Shown: positions 1-7,687, counted from the first letter of the stretch. The stretch: 37,762 bases of DNA from Muribaculaceae bacterium (GCA_029071345.1 JAIEAO010000012.1:1-37762), one strand, 5' to 3'. Made by a program: numbers and translations. Notes: generated from the sequence alone by a model not told the origin.

Positions 1-14
1 GCTTAATGTTTAAT

Positions 15-38
15 TTATAAGATTTTTAAAACTTATAA
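15..38. other. weak AT-rich inverted repeat downstream of rpoN
   Basis: Arms TTATAAG and CTTATAA enclose a 10-nt AT-rich spacer. It lies just past the rpoN stop and could be a weak terminator, but there is no GC-rich stem. Confidence 0.25.
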
Positions 39-49
39 AAACTTCTCTC

Positions 50-77
50 AACTCTCAACCCTAAACTCTCAACCCTT
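50..77. repeat. 7-nt periodic array
   Basis: Four heptamers in register: AACTCTC, AACCCTA, AACTCTC, AACCCTT. The array abuts the 3' end of rpoN. It is one of about a dozen arrays in this window with the same period and different units. Confidence 0.7.
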
Positions 78-82
78 CGCTT

Positions 83-1447
83 TCAGAGGTTTTTACGCAG
101 CCGGGCCACGGGAATTCCCTGACGGTCGCGATATTTTGCCACTGTGCGGCGCGACACATCGTAGCCCCGGGCGATCATCTCCTCCATAATCTTCTGGTCG
201 GAGAGGGGATGTCGCTTGTCTTCCTGCTCTACGAGTGAGGCAATTTCGGCCTCTATCTTGCGGTTGGTTGCTGCATTTCCCTCTACGTCAGATTCGCCGA
301 TCGTGTCGCTGAAGAAGAAGCGGAGGGGGAAGATGCCCCAGGGGGTCGAGACAAACTTATTTGCCGTGGCGCGGGAGATGACAGATATATCGTAGCCGGT
401 AAGTTCCGCCACATTCTTGATAATCATCGGACGCAGCTTATAGACATCTTCGGTCAGAAAATATTCTTTCTGAATCTTGACGATAGCGCTCATCACGGCC
501 ATCATGGTCTGCTGGCGTTGTGTCAGCACGCGCATGAAGTCGCGCGCATCGTTATATCGGCTCACGATGAATTCCGAGCCTTTCTTAGGGCGTCCGGAGG
601 CTGTGCGCTCCAGCGAGTCCATGGCCTGCTCGAAACTTTGCTCAATGCGCAGTTCCGGAATCTTGTTGTTGAGGGTGATGGTGATGTTGCCGTCTTCGTT
701 GTTGACAATGAAATCGGGTATTATCACGTTTGATTCCTCTGCCGGATCGTGGCCTAAGGCGGCGCCGGGCTTGGGGTTGAGCGAGAGGATGAGCGATAGC
801 GCACGGTCCACGCGCTCTTCCGGCAATTTCAGCAACGAGATGATGCGGTGCTTATGCTTCATGGTGAAAGCCTCATAGGTCTCGTTGATGATGCGCAATG
901 CGTCGTCGCGCTCCTCGGAGGCGGGGAGGGCTTTCAGCTGGAGGTCGAGGCAATCGTGCAGATCGTAGGCTCCGATCCCCGGTGGGTCGAGACTTCTGAC
1001 GGCATCCAGGGCTTGTCGCGCCTCTTTTTCGGAGAGGTCTATGCCGGGTCCGAAAGCCATGTCGTCAGTGAGTTGGCGAAGAGAGCGGTGCAGATATCCG
1101 TTGGAGTCGAGGTTGCCGATTATGTATCGCGCGGCGGCTTCCACCAAGGCCGGGAGCTTGCGCTCGGAAAGCTGGGCGTTGAGATGGTCGTAAAGCGATT
1201 CTGAATCGTCAGCCGGCGCGAAGGTGCTTGTCCGCGCTTCGGGTGCGGGAGCGTAATAAGAAGGATAACGCTCCTCGTCTTCGGGGGCGTTTTCCTCCAC
1301 CACGCCTAATGCCGGATTGTCTTCCAGCTCGCGCTCCACGGCTTCGTCGAGTTCGGGCGCATTGAGCTCCAGCAGTTTCACAAACCGAAGCTGCTGCTGC
1401 GAAAGACGCATCCCGATGCGCTGATCCATTTTTAAGCTCTGCGACAC
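83..1447 (-). CDS. rpoN: RNA polymerase sigma-54 factor RpoN
   Basis: Alternative sigma factor that directs RNA polymerase to -24/-12 promoters and needs an AAA+ enhancer-binding activator to open them. At 454 aa it has a normal length. The N-terminal activator-interacting region is visible (GMRLSQQQLRFVKLL, then LELNAPELDEAVERELEDNPAL). The core-binding and DNA-binding regions follow, and the C-terminal RpoN box reads SRRTVAKYRDR against the family's ARRTVAKYRE, ending in a basic tail. The acidic linker (about residues 45-80) is short. The longest frame starts at GTG 1447; the first ATG is at 1429 and would remove six residues. No activator gene or clear sigma-54 promoter was recognised nearby. 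Family assignment is secure; the exact start is not. Confidence 0.96.
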   Translation of the reverse strand: MSQSLKMDQRIGMRLSQQQLRFVKLLELNAPELDEAVERELEDNPALGVVEENAPEDEERYPSYYAPAPEARTSTFAPADDSESLYDHLNAQLSERKLPALVEAAARYIIGNLDSNGYLHRSLRQLTDDMAFGPGIDLSEKEARQALDAVRSLDPPGIGAYDLHDCLDLQLKALPASEERDDALRIINETYEAFTMKHKHRIISLLKLPEERVDRALSLILSLNPKPGAALGHDPAEESNVIIPDFIVNNEDGNITITLNNKIPELRIEQSFEQAMDSLERTASGRPKKGSEFIVSRYNDARDFMRVLTQRQQTMMAVMSAIVKIQKEYFLTEDVYKLRPMIIKNVAELTGYDISVISRATANKFVSTPWGIFPLRFFFSDTIGESDVEGNAATNRKIEAEIASLVEQEDKRHPLSDQKIMEEMIARGYDVSRRTVAKYRDRQGIPVARLRKNL

Positions 1448-1450
1448 GAC

Positions 1451-1490
1451 TGGTAATGGTTAATGATTAGTGGTTAATAATTGGTAATAA
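1451..1490. repeat. 7-nt periodic array upstream of rpoN
   Basis: Units TGGTAAT, GGTTAAT, GATTAGT, GGTTAAT, AATTGGT run in register directly upstream of the rpoN start. No clear TAnnTTTG promoter is seen between this array and the gene. Confidence 0.65.
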
Positions 1491-1510
1491 AAGGTTGGGA
1501 AGCCATTAGA

Positions 1511-1733
1511 ACCTCGAAGAGGTGAAACAATGATAACCCCATTCGTAGCGAGAGTGCGTAGCAAACGAGCGGAGATTGGGGTAAAGTATCCCTCCATCAA
1601 GTTGGGCCTCGGAGAGGTCCAATGATAATACAACTATTATTCGACCTCTCCGAGGCCGATGACTTAGAGGATTAATCACCCCACACTCCGCTTCGCTTCG
1701 TGCGGGGTTAAGATTGATGCGCCCTTTCAGGGC
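1511..1733. repeat. nested quasi-palindromic intergenic element
   Basis: The element is symmetrical. Its left end is the triloop hairpin ACCTC-GAA-GAGGT (1511-1523), a short AT-rich spacer, then AACCCC (1535-1540) pairing with GGGGT (1578-1582). Its right end is the mirror image: ACCCC (1678-1682), GGGGT (1704-1708), spacer, then GCCCT-TTC-AGGGC (1721-1733). A perfect 15-bp inverted repeat sits in the middle (1605-1619 with 1643-1657). No open frame of interest and no transposase is inside. The same architecture recurs at 7382-7643. Function unknown. Confidence 0.7.
1605..1657. repeat. perfect 15-bp inverted repeat
   Basis: Arms 1605-1619 and 1643-1657 are exact reverse complements, beginning GGCCTCGG and ending CCGAGGCC. 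The spacer is itself partly complementary (AATGATAATA and TATTATT), so the pairing can extend inward. Confidence 0.8.
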
Positions 1734-1777
1734 TTTCTCTCAACCACTTTTTTAATTGACCAACTATTAAAGTTAAC

Positions 1778-1809
1778 AAAAAACGGAACCGCAAATCACG
1801 GCTCCGTTT
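1778..1809 (-). terminator. rho-independent terminator of tRNA-Leu
   Basis: Read on the minus strand, a 10-bp stem (AAACGGAGCC with GGTTCCGTTT, one G-T wobble) closes a 9-nt loop and is followed by a run of six T. It begins 7 nt past the tRNA 3' end. Confidence 0.85.
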
Positions 1810-1816
1810 ATCATCG

Positions 1817-1901
1817 TACAGAAAGTGGGACTCGAACCCACACAGCCGGTAAAGGCCAAAGGATTTTAAGTCCTTCGTGTCTACCATTCCACCATTTCTG
1901 C
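1817..1901 (-). tRNA. tRNA-Leu (anticodon TAA)
   Basis: An 85-nt type II tRNA with a long variable arm. The acceptor stem GCAGAAA pairs with TTTCTGT (G1-U72 wobble), with discriminator A at 1817. The anticodon stem AAGGA/TCCTT encloses the loop CTTAAAA, giving anticodon TAA for UUA codons. The T arm contains GGTTCGAGTCC. CCA is not encoded (CGA follows the discriminator). Promoter and terminator flank it closely, so it is a single-gene transcription unit. Confidence 0.97.
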
Positions 1902-1934
1902 ATCCACGATCCGGTCTTATCCGGAGTTCAGTTG

Positions 1935-1966
1935 CAAAGTTAATCTCTTTTATTGAGAAAAGCAAA
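1935..1966 (-). promoter_or_regulatory. Bacteroidetes-type promoter of tRNA-Leu
   Basis: On the minus strand, TTTG (1966-1963), 20 nt, then TAACTTTG (1942-1935), a full match to TTTG-N19/20-TAnnTTTG. The expected transcript start is about 25-30 nt before the tRNA. Confidence 0.85.
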
Positions 1967-1977
1967 TTTTTTTGAAA

Positions 1978-2568
1978 TTACATATCCCAGCGGAAGGAAA
2001 GTTGTGTGGCTTCTCCGCAGAAAGCTCTGGCGATGTCGTCGAATACGTTGTTTTTCGGAGTTATGACGGTGTAGGTGGCTACGGCGTTGCGCTTTCCCTG
2101 CGGCGAGGTCTCCGGTGCGCTCTTACGGCGGTATCCGTCGGGATATATCATAAGTGGGCGCACCATGCTCCAGCCGCGTGAGGCATTGCGGAGATATAAT
2201 CTGGCAAGCCCCGACACACCGCGGCATTTGCGGCGCAGTTCGCCCCAGAGTTCGGAGAGATCGTTGATGGAATTGACCATAAACTCCACTACGGTCTTGC
2301 CGTGCATCACGAGGCGGGCGAAAAGGCGGTCGCCGTATGAAATCTCGCGGTCGGCGCCGCCGGCCGGATTCGGCTGTGTGCTTTTTCTAAAACTGAAAGA
2401 GCGGCGGATTCCTCTCACGCCTGAGCGGTTAGTGGATTCTTCATAGCATTTTGTGTCGCTTCCGGCGATATAACCGAAGCTCGGGTTGTCGTTGACGGGA
2501 GTAAAGATTGCTTCATCTTCGATGGCGAAGAGGCTGGCGTTGTTTTCGATAGAGGTAGAGGTTTTCAT
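1978..2568 (-). CDS. hypothetical protein, 196 aa
   Basis: I do not recognise this protein. It is a soluble 196-aa product with no signal peptide or membrane segment. The N-terminal 45 residues are acidic and low in structure. A basic stretch follows (GVRGIRRSFSFRKS, about residues 50-63), then a more regular half with HGKTVVEFMVNSINDLSELWGEL (shown in part) and a conserved-looking end, AFCGEATQLSFRWDM. It starts at ATG 2568, and a TAnnTTTG hexamer lies about 110 nt upstream. It stands alone between a tRNA unit and a divergent secreted-protein gene. It may be a lineage-specific regulator or phage-derived orphan, but nothing in the sequence decides this. Confidence 0.75.
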   Translation of the reverse strand: MKTSTSIENNASLFAIEDEAIFTPVNDNPSFGYIAGSDTKCYEESTNRSGVRGIRRSFSFRKSTQPNPAGGADREISYGDRLFARLVMHGKTVVEFMVNSINDLSELWGELRRKCRGVSGLARLYLRNASRGWSMVRPLMIYPDGYRRKSAPETSPQGKRNAVATYTVITPKNNVFDDIARAFCGEATQLSFRWDM

Positions 2569-2675
2569 AATTTTGAAATGTTAATGTAAGTAAGCGGTGT
2601 GAGCAGAATAGCTGTCTGACGGTGCATGAATAATCATATTTTCCAGTCAAGGCTATTATCTCTTGATTTCGACAG

Positions 2676-2683
2676 CAAAATTA
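2676..2683 (-). promoter_or_regulatory. candidate -7 element for the 196-aa gene
   Basis: TAATTTTG on the minus strand fits TAnnTTTG, but no TTTG is found 19-20 nt upstream. It implies a 5' leader of about 100 nt. Nothing else was recognised between 2569 and 2740. Confidence 0.4.
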
Positions 2684-2748
2684 GAGTGTAGTAGTGCCAT
2701 AATGTTGCACTTGAAAGCTAATGAGTGTTAAATATGGGATTCAACAAA

Positions 2749-2816
2749 GCCCTGAAAGGGCGAATTAATAATAACCCCATATCGATATGAGAGAGCATCG
2801 CGACTGAAATATCGGT
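2749..2816. repeat. half-copy of the AACCCC/GGGGT repeat element
   Basis: Triloop hairpin GCCCT-GAA-AGGGC (2749-2761), spacer GAATTAATAAT, then AACCCC matched by a downstream GGGGT. It matches the left half of the nested elements at 1511-1733 and 7382-7643, in the same orientation. No right half is present. Confidence 0.65.
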
Positions 2817-2843
2817 GTGGGGTGCGTTCTAATCTTCTTCTCA

Positions 2844-2878
2844 CTCCTTCCAGCCCGGCGCCGCCGGGCTGGAAGGAG
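2844..2878. repeat. 16-bp GC-rich perfect hairpin
   Basis: Arms 2844-2859 and 2863-2878 pair perfectly (CTCCTTCCAGCCCGGC with its complement) around GCC. There is no T-run on either side, so it is not an ordinary terminator. It lies between the half-copy repeat and the promoter of the 734-aa gene. Confidence 0.75.
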
Positions 2879-2960
2879 GATTGCAAACTGGCATCATGCA
2901 ATAAAATATGGATATTATTTAAACAAAAGTTATAAAAGTGAAAATAATTATTTGTAAAAA

Positions 2961-2992
2961 TTTGTGAATATAAATAAAAATATGTAGCTTTG
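2961..2992 (+). promoter_or_regulatory. promoter of the LRR protein gene
   Basis: TTTG (2961-2964), 20 nt, then TAGCTTTG (2985-2992), a full consensus match. It predicts a 5' leader of roughly 60 nt before the ATG at 3062. Confidence 0.8.
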
Positions 2993-3061
2993 TGGCCTCG
3001 ATGGAAAAATAAAAGATATTTTAAGGTTGAATTATCTATCACTTTATAACAAATAAGGCTT

Positions 3062-5266
3062 ATGGAGAAAATTTGCACAATGGCGTTGGCTGCAACCTTG
3101 ACGTTGACAGCTTCAGCTCAAAGCCGTCAGAAAGCGGCGGGCAACGTTCCGCAATCATTCCAGACTGAGGAGACACGCACCTCTCTGAAATCAGCAACCC
3201 GTCTGGCACCTAAGGCCGGAATTGCAGATGTTGCAGGAGATTACGAATGGTCATATTATGGCTTGCTCACTAACGATCAGGGAAATAACTCCGCGATTGT
3301 TAAAATCGCTGTCAGCAACGCTTCAACTGGTGAAATCACAATCTCAGACATGGTTGCCGCGGGCACAGGCATCACCACTCCGGTTAAGGCTACGGTTGAT
3401 CTCAGCAAAGGAACCGTGACCCTTCCCAACAAGCAGAACTTGGGTCAGGACAGCTATGGCGACACCAACTATTTTTATATTAAGTCTCTCGATTCTGAGG
3501 GTAAATTGGTAGACGGCGCGTATGATGGCGAGTCAATCGTCGGCACCATCAGCGGCCAGACAATCACTTTCTCTGAAGATTATGTTTTTGCAGTTGGTGA
3601 TTACACCAACGAGGATCTTGGCTGGTGGAAGCTTACCGCTCTCAATAAGTTCACAGTCTATGTAGAGCCCGACAATGAAATCAAGCTCGAGGAATGGACA
3701 GAAATTACAACCGGAACTATGATCGACGGTTGGATCCTGACCGGTATGAAGAATGGAGGGAATTATGTCGACATAAATAACTATCCTCTCAATGTAAAAA
3801 TCGCCCGCAACAATGAGAACCCCAACCTCCTGCTGATTGAGGATCCCTATGTTCAGGCTATTTCAGGATTTCCTTCATCAGGTGCAAGCGGCTACATTGT
3901 TATCGACGTAACTGATCCCACATTTGTACTCGTTAATCCCGGCGTATTCTCTGGATTCTCTAACGGTTCGAACAAGGTTTGCTGCACTAATGTGGAAGGT
4001 TTCTACGTAGGTCAGGGTTATTCAAAAGATGTAATCCAAAGCTCTCTGAGTGGAGATATCCCCGTATGGTCTACCCTTACCACCGATGCAGCCGGCAACA
4101 CAGTTATCGACATCCCTAACTGTCGCTTCCAGTACACTTCAGAGTTGTCAAAGATTTATTCTTGGACTGACCGTGCTGATGCGATGAAAGCAAAAATCGT
4201 GTTCAAAGATGATGCAGCCGGTAACGGTTCTATCAACGGCATCACATATCTTCTTTCAGAAGAGGAGGGCACAGCTCAGGTTACGGGTTGCGACGACTCG
4301 CTCACCAACCTCGCTATACCCGAGACTATCACCTCAGGTGACAAGACTTACACAGTTACATCGGTAGCTGAGAATGCTTTCCTTAACAATAAGACCATCA
4401 CTTCAATTACTATTCCGGAGACCATGAAGTCAGTGGCAAGAGATGCATTCCGTAACATGTCTGGTCTGCAGACATTGTATACCGAGGATCTCGCGGCTTG
4501 GTGCGGTATAGAATTTGAAAACGCTCTTGCAAACCCGATCTATAACCTCTGCTCGAACAGCAATGAGACCAAGTGGGGTAAGTTCCTCGTTACTAATGTA
4601 AATGATGCCAATACCGCAGACTTCACCAACCTCATTATCCCCGAGGGGGTGACTACAATGACAAGATCATTCTATGGCTACAAAGCTCTTAAGTCTGTAA
4701 CTCTTCCTTCTACTCTCACAACTCTTGGCGACCAGACTTTCGCAAGCTGCAACGGACTCACAGAGGTTGTAGTTCCCGAAGGCGTTATCACCATTGGTTC
4801 TGCATTCTTCGGCTGCGAAAACCTCAAGTCTGTGACTCTTCCCTCTACTCTCGAGACGCTCGGCAACAACGCTTTCTATGAGAACAAGGCACTTGAGGAG
4901 ATCGAACTTCCCGCCGGTCTTAAAACTATCGGTCTGATGGCCTTCTACAGCTGCTCTGGTCTTAAGAAAATCACCTCTAACGCTGAGGAGCCCGCTGAAG
5001 CAAAACTGCTGGCATTCGACGGCGTGGCTACCGACATACCGGTTTATGTTCCGGCTGCTTCTATCGAAGCATACAAGGCTGCCGCTGAATGGAAGGACTT
5101 CACCAATTATCTGGCAATCCCCGGATCAGCAGTAATTGAACTCGACGCAGATAATGCCGCAGATGTTGAATATTTCAACCTTCAGGGTGTTAAGATCGCA
5201 AATCCCGAGAACGGTGTCTTCATCCGTCGTCAGGGCGACAAAGTCAACAAAGTGGTAGTTAAGTAA
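3062..5266 (+). CDS. secreted BspA-like leucine-rich repeat protein
   Basis: Exported 734-aa protein. Residues 1-20 form a signal peptide (MEKICTMALAATLTLTASAQ). Residues about 25-205 are beta-rich and unrecognised. Residues about 210-385 form a module shared with the next gene (LEEWTEIT at its start, PNLLL, VCCTNVEGFY inside). Residues about 395-685 are BspA/LRR_5-type repeats with the pattern LKSVTLPSTL..LG..TFASC. The last 31 residues (YFNLQGVKIANPENG, then FIRRQGDK) resemble the short C-terminal tails of many exported Bacteroidales proteins. BspA-type repeats are often found on surface adhesins, so binding of host or microbial partners is possible but unproven. A full promoter lies upstream and a hairpin with a T-run follows the stop. 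Confidence 0.88.
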   Translation: MEKICTMALAATLTLTASAQSRQKAAGNVPQSFQTEETRTSLKSATRLAPKAGIADVAGDYEWSYYGLLTNDQGNNSAIVKIAVSNASTGEITISDMVAAGTGITTPVKATVDLSKGTVTLPNKQNLGQDSYGDTNYFYIKSLDSEGKLVDGAYDGESIVGTISGQTITFSEDYVFAVGDYTNEDLGWWKLTALNKFTVYVEPDNEIKLEEWTEITTGTMIDGWILTGMKNGGNYVDINNYPLNVKIARNNENPNLLLIEDPYVQAISGFPSSGASGYIVIDVTDPTFVLVNPGVFSGFSNGSNKVCCTNVEGFYVGQGYSKDVIQSSLSGDIPVWSTLTTDAAGNTVIDIPNCRFQYTSELSKIYSWTDRADAMKAKIVFKDDAAGNGSINGITYLLSEEEGTAQVTGCDDSLTNLAIPETITSGDKTYTVTSVAENAFLNNKTITSITIPETMKSVARDAFRNMSGLQTLYTEDLAAWCGIEFENALANPIYNLCSNSNETKWGKFLVTNVNDANTADFTNLIIPEGVTTMTRSFYGYKALKSVTLPSTLTTLGDQTFASCNGLTEVVVPEGVITIGSAFFGCENLKSVTLPSTLETLGNNAFYENKALEEIELPAGLKTIGLMAFYSCSGLKKITSNAEEPAEAKLLAFDGVATDIPVYVPAASIEAYKAAAEWKDFTNYLAIPGSAVIELDADNAADVEYFNLQGVKIANPENGVFIRRQGDKVNKVVVK

Positions 5267-5283
5267 TAAATAATAGGTAATAA

Positions 5284-5315
5284 GTAGGGACGCACCATGG
5301 TGCGTCCCTTTTTTT
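5284..5315 (+). terminator. GTAG-headed palindrome with T-run
   Basis: A perfect 22-bp palindrome (5287-5308; half-site GGGACGCACCA) preceded by GTA and followed by seven T. It ends 40 nt after the LRR gene stop and would act as a terminator. The same palindrome recurs inverted at 5455-5480 without a T-run, so a REP-like element may have been recruited as a terminator. Confidence 0.75.
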
Positions 5316-5528
5316 GTCTAATGGATGTTTGATTTTTAGTCTTTGCGGCTTAAAAACCTCAGCTAATATTCGAGCACCATTGTAGGGACATGCCTCCGGC
5401 ATGTATCAATAAACTTTTGCCACGTGCCAAAGGCACGTCCCTACGTTTCACAATGCGGACGCACCATGGTGCGTCCCTACACTAAATGAGTAGGTATTTG
5501 AGGCGGACGCGATATATCGCGTCCCTAC
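5284..5528. repeat. cluster of five REP-like GTAG palindromes
   Basis: Five copies: 5284-5308 (+), 5382-5407 (+), 5419-5444 (-), 5455-5480 (-), 5503-5528 (-). Each reads GTAGGGAC, then a palindromic core, then usually GTCCGC on its own strand. Cores differ (CGCACCATGGTGCG, ATGCCTCCGGCAT, GTGCCTTTGGCAC, CGCGATATATCGCG) while staying self-complementary. Copies two and three face each other, as in paired REP elements (BIMEs). This accounts for most of the 414-bp gap. Confidence 0.75.
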
Positions 5529-5569
5529 TGTTATCATACCCTGCGCTTTTCATTAAATTTCAGAAAAAG

Positions 5570-5600
5570 TTGTGCGGATAAATAAATTTATGTAACTTCA
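5570..5600 (+). promoter_or_regulatory. candidate promoter of the 557-aa gene
   Basis: TTGT (5570-5573), 19 nt, TAACTTCA (5593-5600): one base off in each element. It predicts a leader of about 75 nt. Confidence 0.5.
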
Positions 5601-5680
5601 CCAACGCAAATATAAACAGAATCATCTTATTAGGTTGGCTATTTGTATAAAAAATCTATAATATTATAAAGATATACATC

Positions 5681-7354
5681 ATGACGAAACTTTACACATT
5701 GTTGCTCGCCAGTGCTTGTGCGTTGAGCGTGTCGGCACAAAAGTCAATTTCGGAGATTCCGTTCAAGGCTCCGGAGCGGTCGGTAAGAAATGTTCAGCTT
5801 TCGGAAGGTAAGGCTGAAAGCAAAAAACTTATCAAGGCTGAAGAGGGGGAAGGTGAGATTCCCGCATCGATCGTTGGTAAGACTTACGTAACCCTTTTCA
5901 ACGATTGGGATATCGCCTGCAACGGGCAGCTCACCGTCGCTGAAGGTGCCGACGGAGGTATCGTGCTTAAGAGATTTGCGGGTGGATATGATGTAAACGC
6001 CACATACGATTCCACAACCGGCACGATCACCATCCCGGTTAATGTTGAGGTCGGCAAAACTTCCAGCGGTGTGACCGTAATGTTGTATTCACTTATTGAT
6101 ACTGAAAGGTTTTCAAAGGTTGATCCTATCATCGGCCATGTAAAAGGGAACGGCATCGAATTTGAATTAGGTGTATATTGTCAGGCCGGTACCGGAGGAA
6201 TGGTGCTCATGGAAGATGTGATTGCCATAGAGGCAAATGGTTCGCTGACGGTCAATAAGAATAAATCTAACTCCGCGACTGTTCCTTTGTATATCACCAA
6301 GACAGCCAACGATCTTTTGGAAGTGGTCGGTGTGAGCACCCTGATGTTTGGCGCTTACTGCCCGATGAACTTTACCCTTGATGAAACCAACAAGGTTGCA
6401 GTCTATACTTTCGGCGGAGTGGTGGATAGACAGTATACCAACTCCGGTTATCAGAGCTGGTACTGCGGCGGTGTCGATAACGGATCAGTGTCCGACCTGA
6501 TAATGAACGTGGCTACTACCGACAACTCAACGACCATGTCTGTGGATCAGCTTTTCTGTGGTTATCCCAACGGGGCGGGTTACACCGGGTATACATTTTC
6601 GGATGTAGAAGTTACGATAGATTTCAATGTCTTTACGGCTGAAGTGAAGGAGCCGGGTATAGAAATTGGTCTCGAGGATTGGACTGAAATCGCGACAGCG
6701 ACGGTGACTGACGGCTGGATCACCCCCGTGCTGAAAACCAACGGCACTACATTTGATGATCCCAAAGATTATCCCATCACTGCGAAAATCGCCCGCAATA
6801 ATGATAACCCCAACCTCCTTCTCGTCATCAACCCATACGTTTATGGTTCCGGTTTCCCGATGAATGATGATAACACTCGCGGCTACATCATGATTGATGT
6901 TACTGATCCTGAATTCGTGCTGGTAACTCCCGGTGTATTCTGCGGTGTGTATAACGGTACCGACCCGGTATGCTGCACCAATGTAGAAGGATTCTATATG
7001 GCGCAGGGTGTCAACAAATCATCTATCCAGCAGGCATTGGCTGATGAATGCCCCGAATGGTCTACATTCACAACGGATGCCGACGGAAATTCAGTGATAA
7101 GCATTCCCAACTGCCGCTTCACTTATACAAACGACATGACGAGACTGAGAAAGTGGACCGGTCGCGAAGATGCGATGAAGGCTACAATCACTTTCAACGA
7201 ATCGGGTAGCGGCGTTGCCAACATCGAAGCTGATGATGTGAACGCTCCGATAGAATATTTCAACCTTAAGGGTGTTAAGGTTGCAAATCCCGAAAACGGT
7301 GTCTTCATCCGTCGTCAGGGCGACAAAGTCAGCAAAGTGGTTGTAAACAAGTAA
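5681..7354 (+). CDS. secreted paralogue of the LRR protein, without LRRs
   Basis: Exported 557-aa protein with signal peptide MTKLYTLLLASACALSVSAQ. Residues about 60-325 are beta-rich and unrecognised. Residues about 330-508 match the module of the preceding gene (LEDWTEIA, IARNNDNPNLLL, VCCTNVEGFY, then IPNCRF). A short linker leads to the tail YFNLKGVKVANPENG and FIRRQGDKVSKVVV, nearly identical to its neighbour's even at DNA level. The leucine-rich repeats present there are missing here, so the pair differs mainly by that cassette and the N-terminal part. Likely cell-surface or outer-membrane exposed; ligand unknown. Each gene has its own promoter-like sequence. Confidence 0.85.
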   Translation: MTKLYTLLLASACALSVSAQKSISEIPFKAPERSVRNVQLSEGKAESKKLIKAEEGEGEIPASIVGKTYVTLFNDWDIACNGQLTVAEGADGGIVLKRFAGGYDVNATYDSTTGTITIPVNVEVGKTSSGVTVMLYSLIDTERFSKVDPIIGHVKGNGIEFELGVYCQAGTGGMVLMEDVIAIEANGSLTVNKNKSNSATVPLYITKTANDLLEVVGVSTLMFGAYCPMNFTLDETNKVAVYTFGGVVDRQYTNSGYQSWYCGGVDNGSVSDLIMNVATTDNSTTMSVDQLFCGYPNGAGYTGYTFSDVEVTIDFNVFTAEVKEPGIEIGLEDWTEIATATVTDGWITPVLKTNGTTFDDPKDYPITAKIARNNDNPNLLLVINPYVYGSGFPMNDDNTRGYIMIDVTDPEFVLVTPGVFCGVYNGTDPVCCTNVEGFYMAQGVNKSSIQQALADECPEWSTFTTDADGNSVISIPNCRFTYTNDMTRLRKWTGREDAMKATITFNESGSGVANIEADDVNAPIEYFNLKGVKVANPENGVFIRRQGDKVSKVVVNK

Positions 7355-7380
7355 TAAGTAATAAGTAATAAGTAATAGGT
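7349..7380. repeat. 7-nt periodic array (AAGTAAT)
   Basis: About four tandem copies of AAGTAAT start inside the last codons and stop of the 557-aa gene and run into the gap. Confidence 0.8.
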
Positions 7381-7381
7381 A

Positions 7382-7643
7382 GCCCAGAAAGGGCGAATTA
7401 ATATTAACCCCGCACCAGCGAACGTAGTGAGCGCAGTGTGGGGTTAATGCTACTCTACCCATATCAAAGCCTCGAAGAGGCGAGACAATAAAAAATCTTG
7501 AACTTGCTATAAGGATATATAATGGAGATGCCTGATATTGTTTCGCTCCTCCGGAGCTTTATTTAAGGAGGAATGACGTAACCCCACACTGCACTCGCTT
7601 CGCTCGTTGGTGCGGGGTTATTATTGGTACGCTCCTTTGGAGC
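7382..7643. repeat. second nested quasi-palindromic element
   Basis: Left end: hairpin GCCCAGAAAGGGC (7382-7394), AT spacer, AACCCC to GGGGT (ending 7446). Inner left hairpin GCCTC-GAA-GAGGC (7469-7481) followed by GAGACAAT. Inner right ATTGTTTC then GCTCC-TCC-GGAGC (7545-7557). Right end: ACCCC (7581) to GGGGT (7618), spacer, GCTCC-TTT-GGAGC (7631-7643). The order and strand switch match 1511-1733 although the hairpin words differ. It fills most of the convergent gap before the TPR gene. Confidence 0.7.
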
Positions 7644-7661
7644 GTTGTTCTCCGGTTTGAG

Positions 7662-7687
7662 GCGGTCGCGGCATGCCGCGACCCTAC
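7662..7687 (-). repeat. REP-like GTAG palindrome
   Basis: Minus strand reads GTAGGG then a 20-bp perfect palindrome with core CGCGGCATGCCGCG, then GC. It is the same family as the 5284-5528 cluster, with GGTC replacing GGAC and the partner base changed to match. Confidence 0.7.

Noticed and set aside
1708-1965. 85-codon open frame on the minus strand
   Set aside because: It runs through tRNA-Leu, its terminator and its promoter.
2728-3078. 116-codon open frame on the minus strand
   Set aside because: It covers the half-copy repeat and the promoter and start of the LRR gene. Composition is AT-driven and it has no family resemblance.
5180-5266. Full type IX secretion C-terminal domain on the LRR protein
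   Set aside because: The tail is only about 31 residues and lacks the full-length domain. I keep it only as an open question.
1511-7643. Insertion sequence or MITE call for the nested palindromes
   Set aside because: No transposase, no clear terminal inverted repeats of equal sequence between copies and no target duplications were found.
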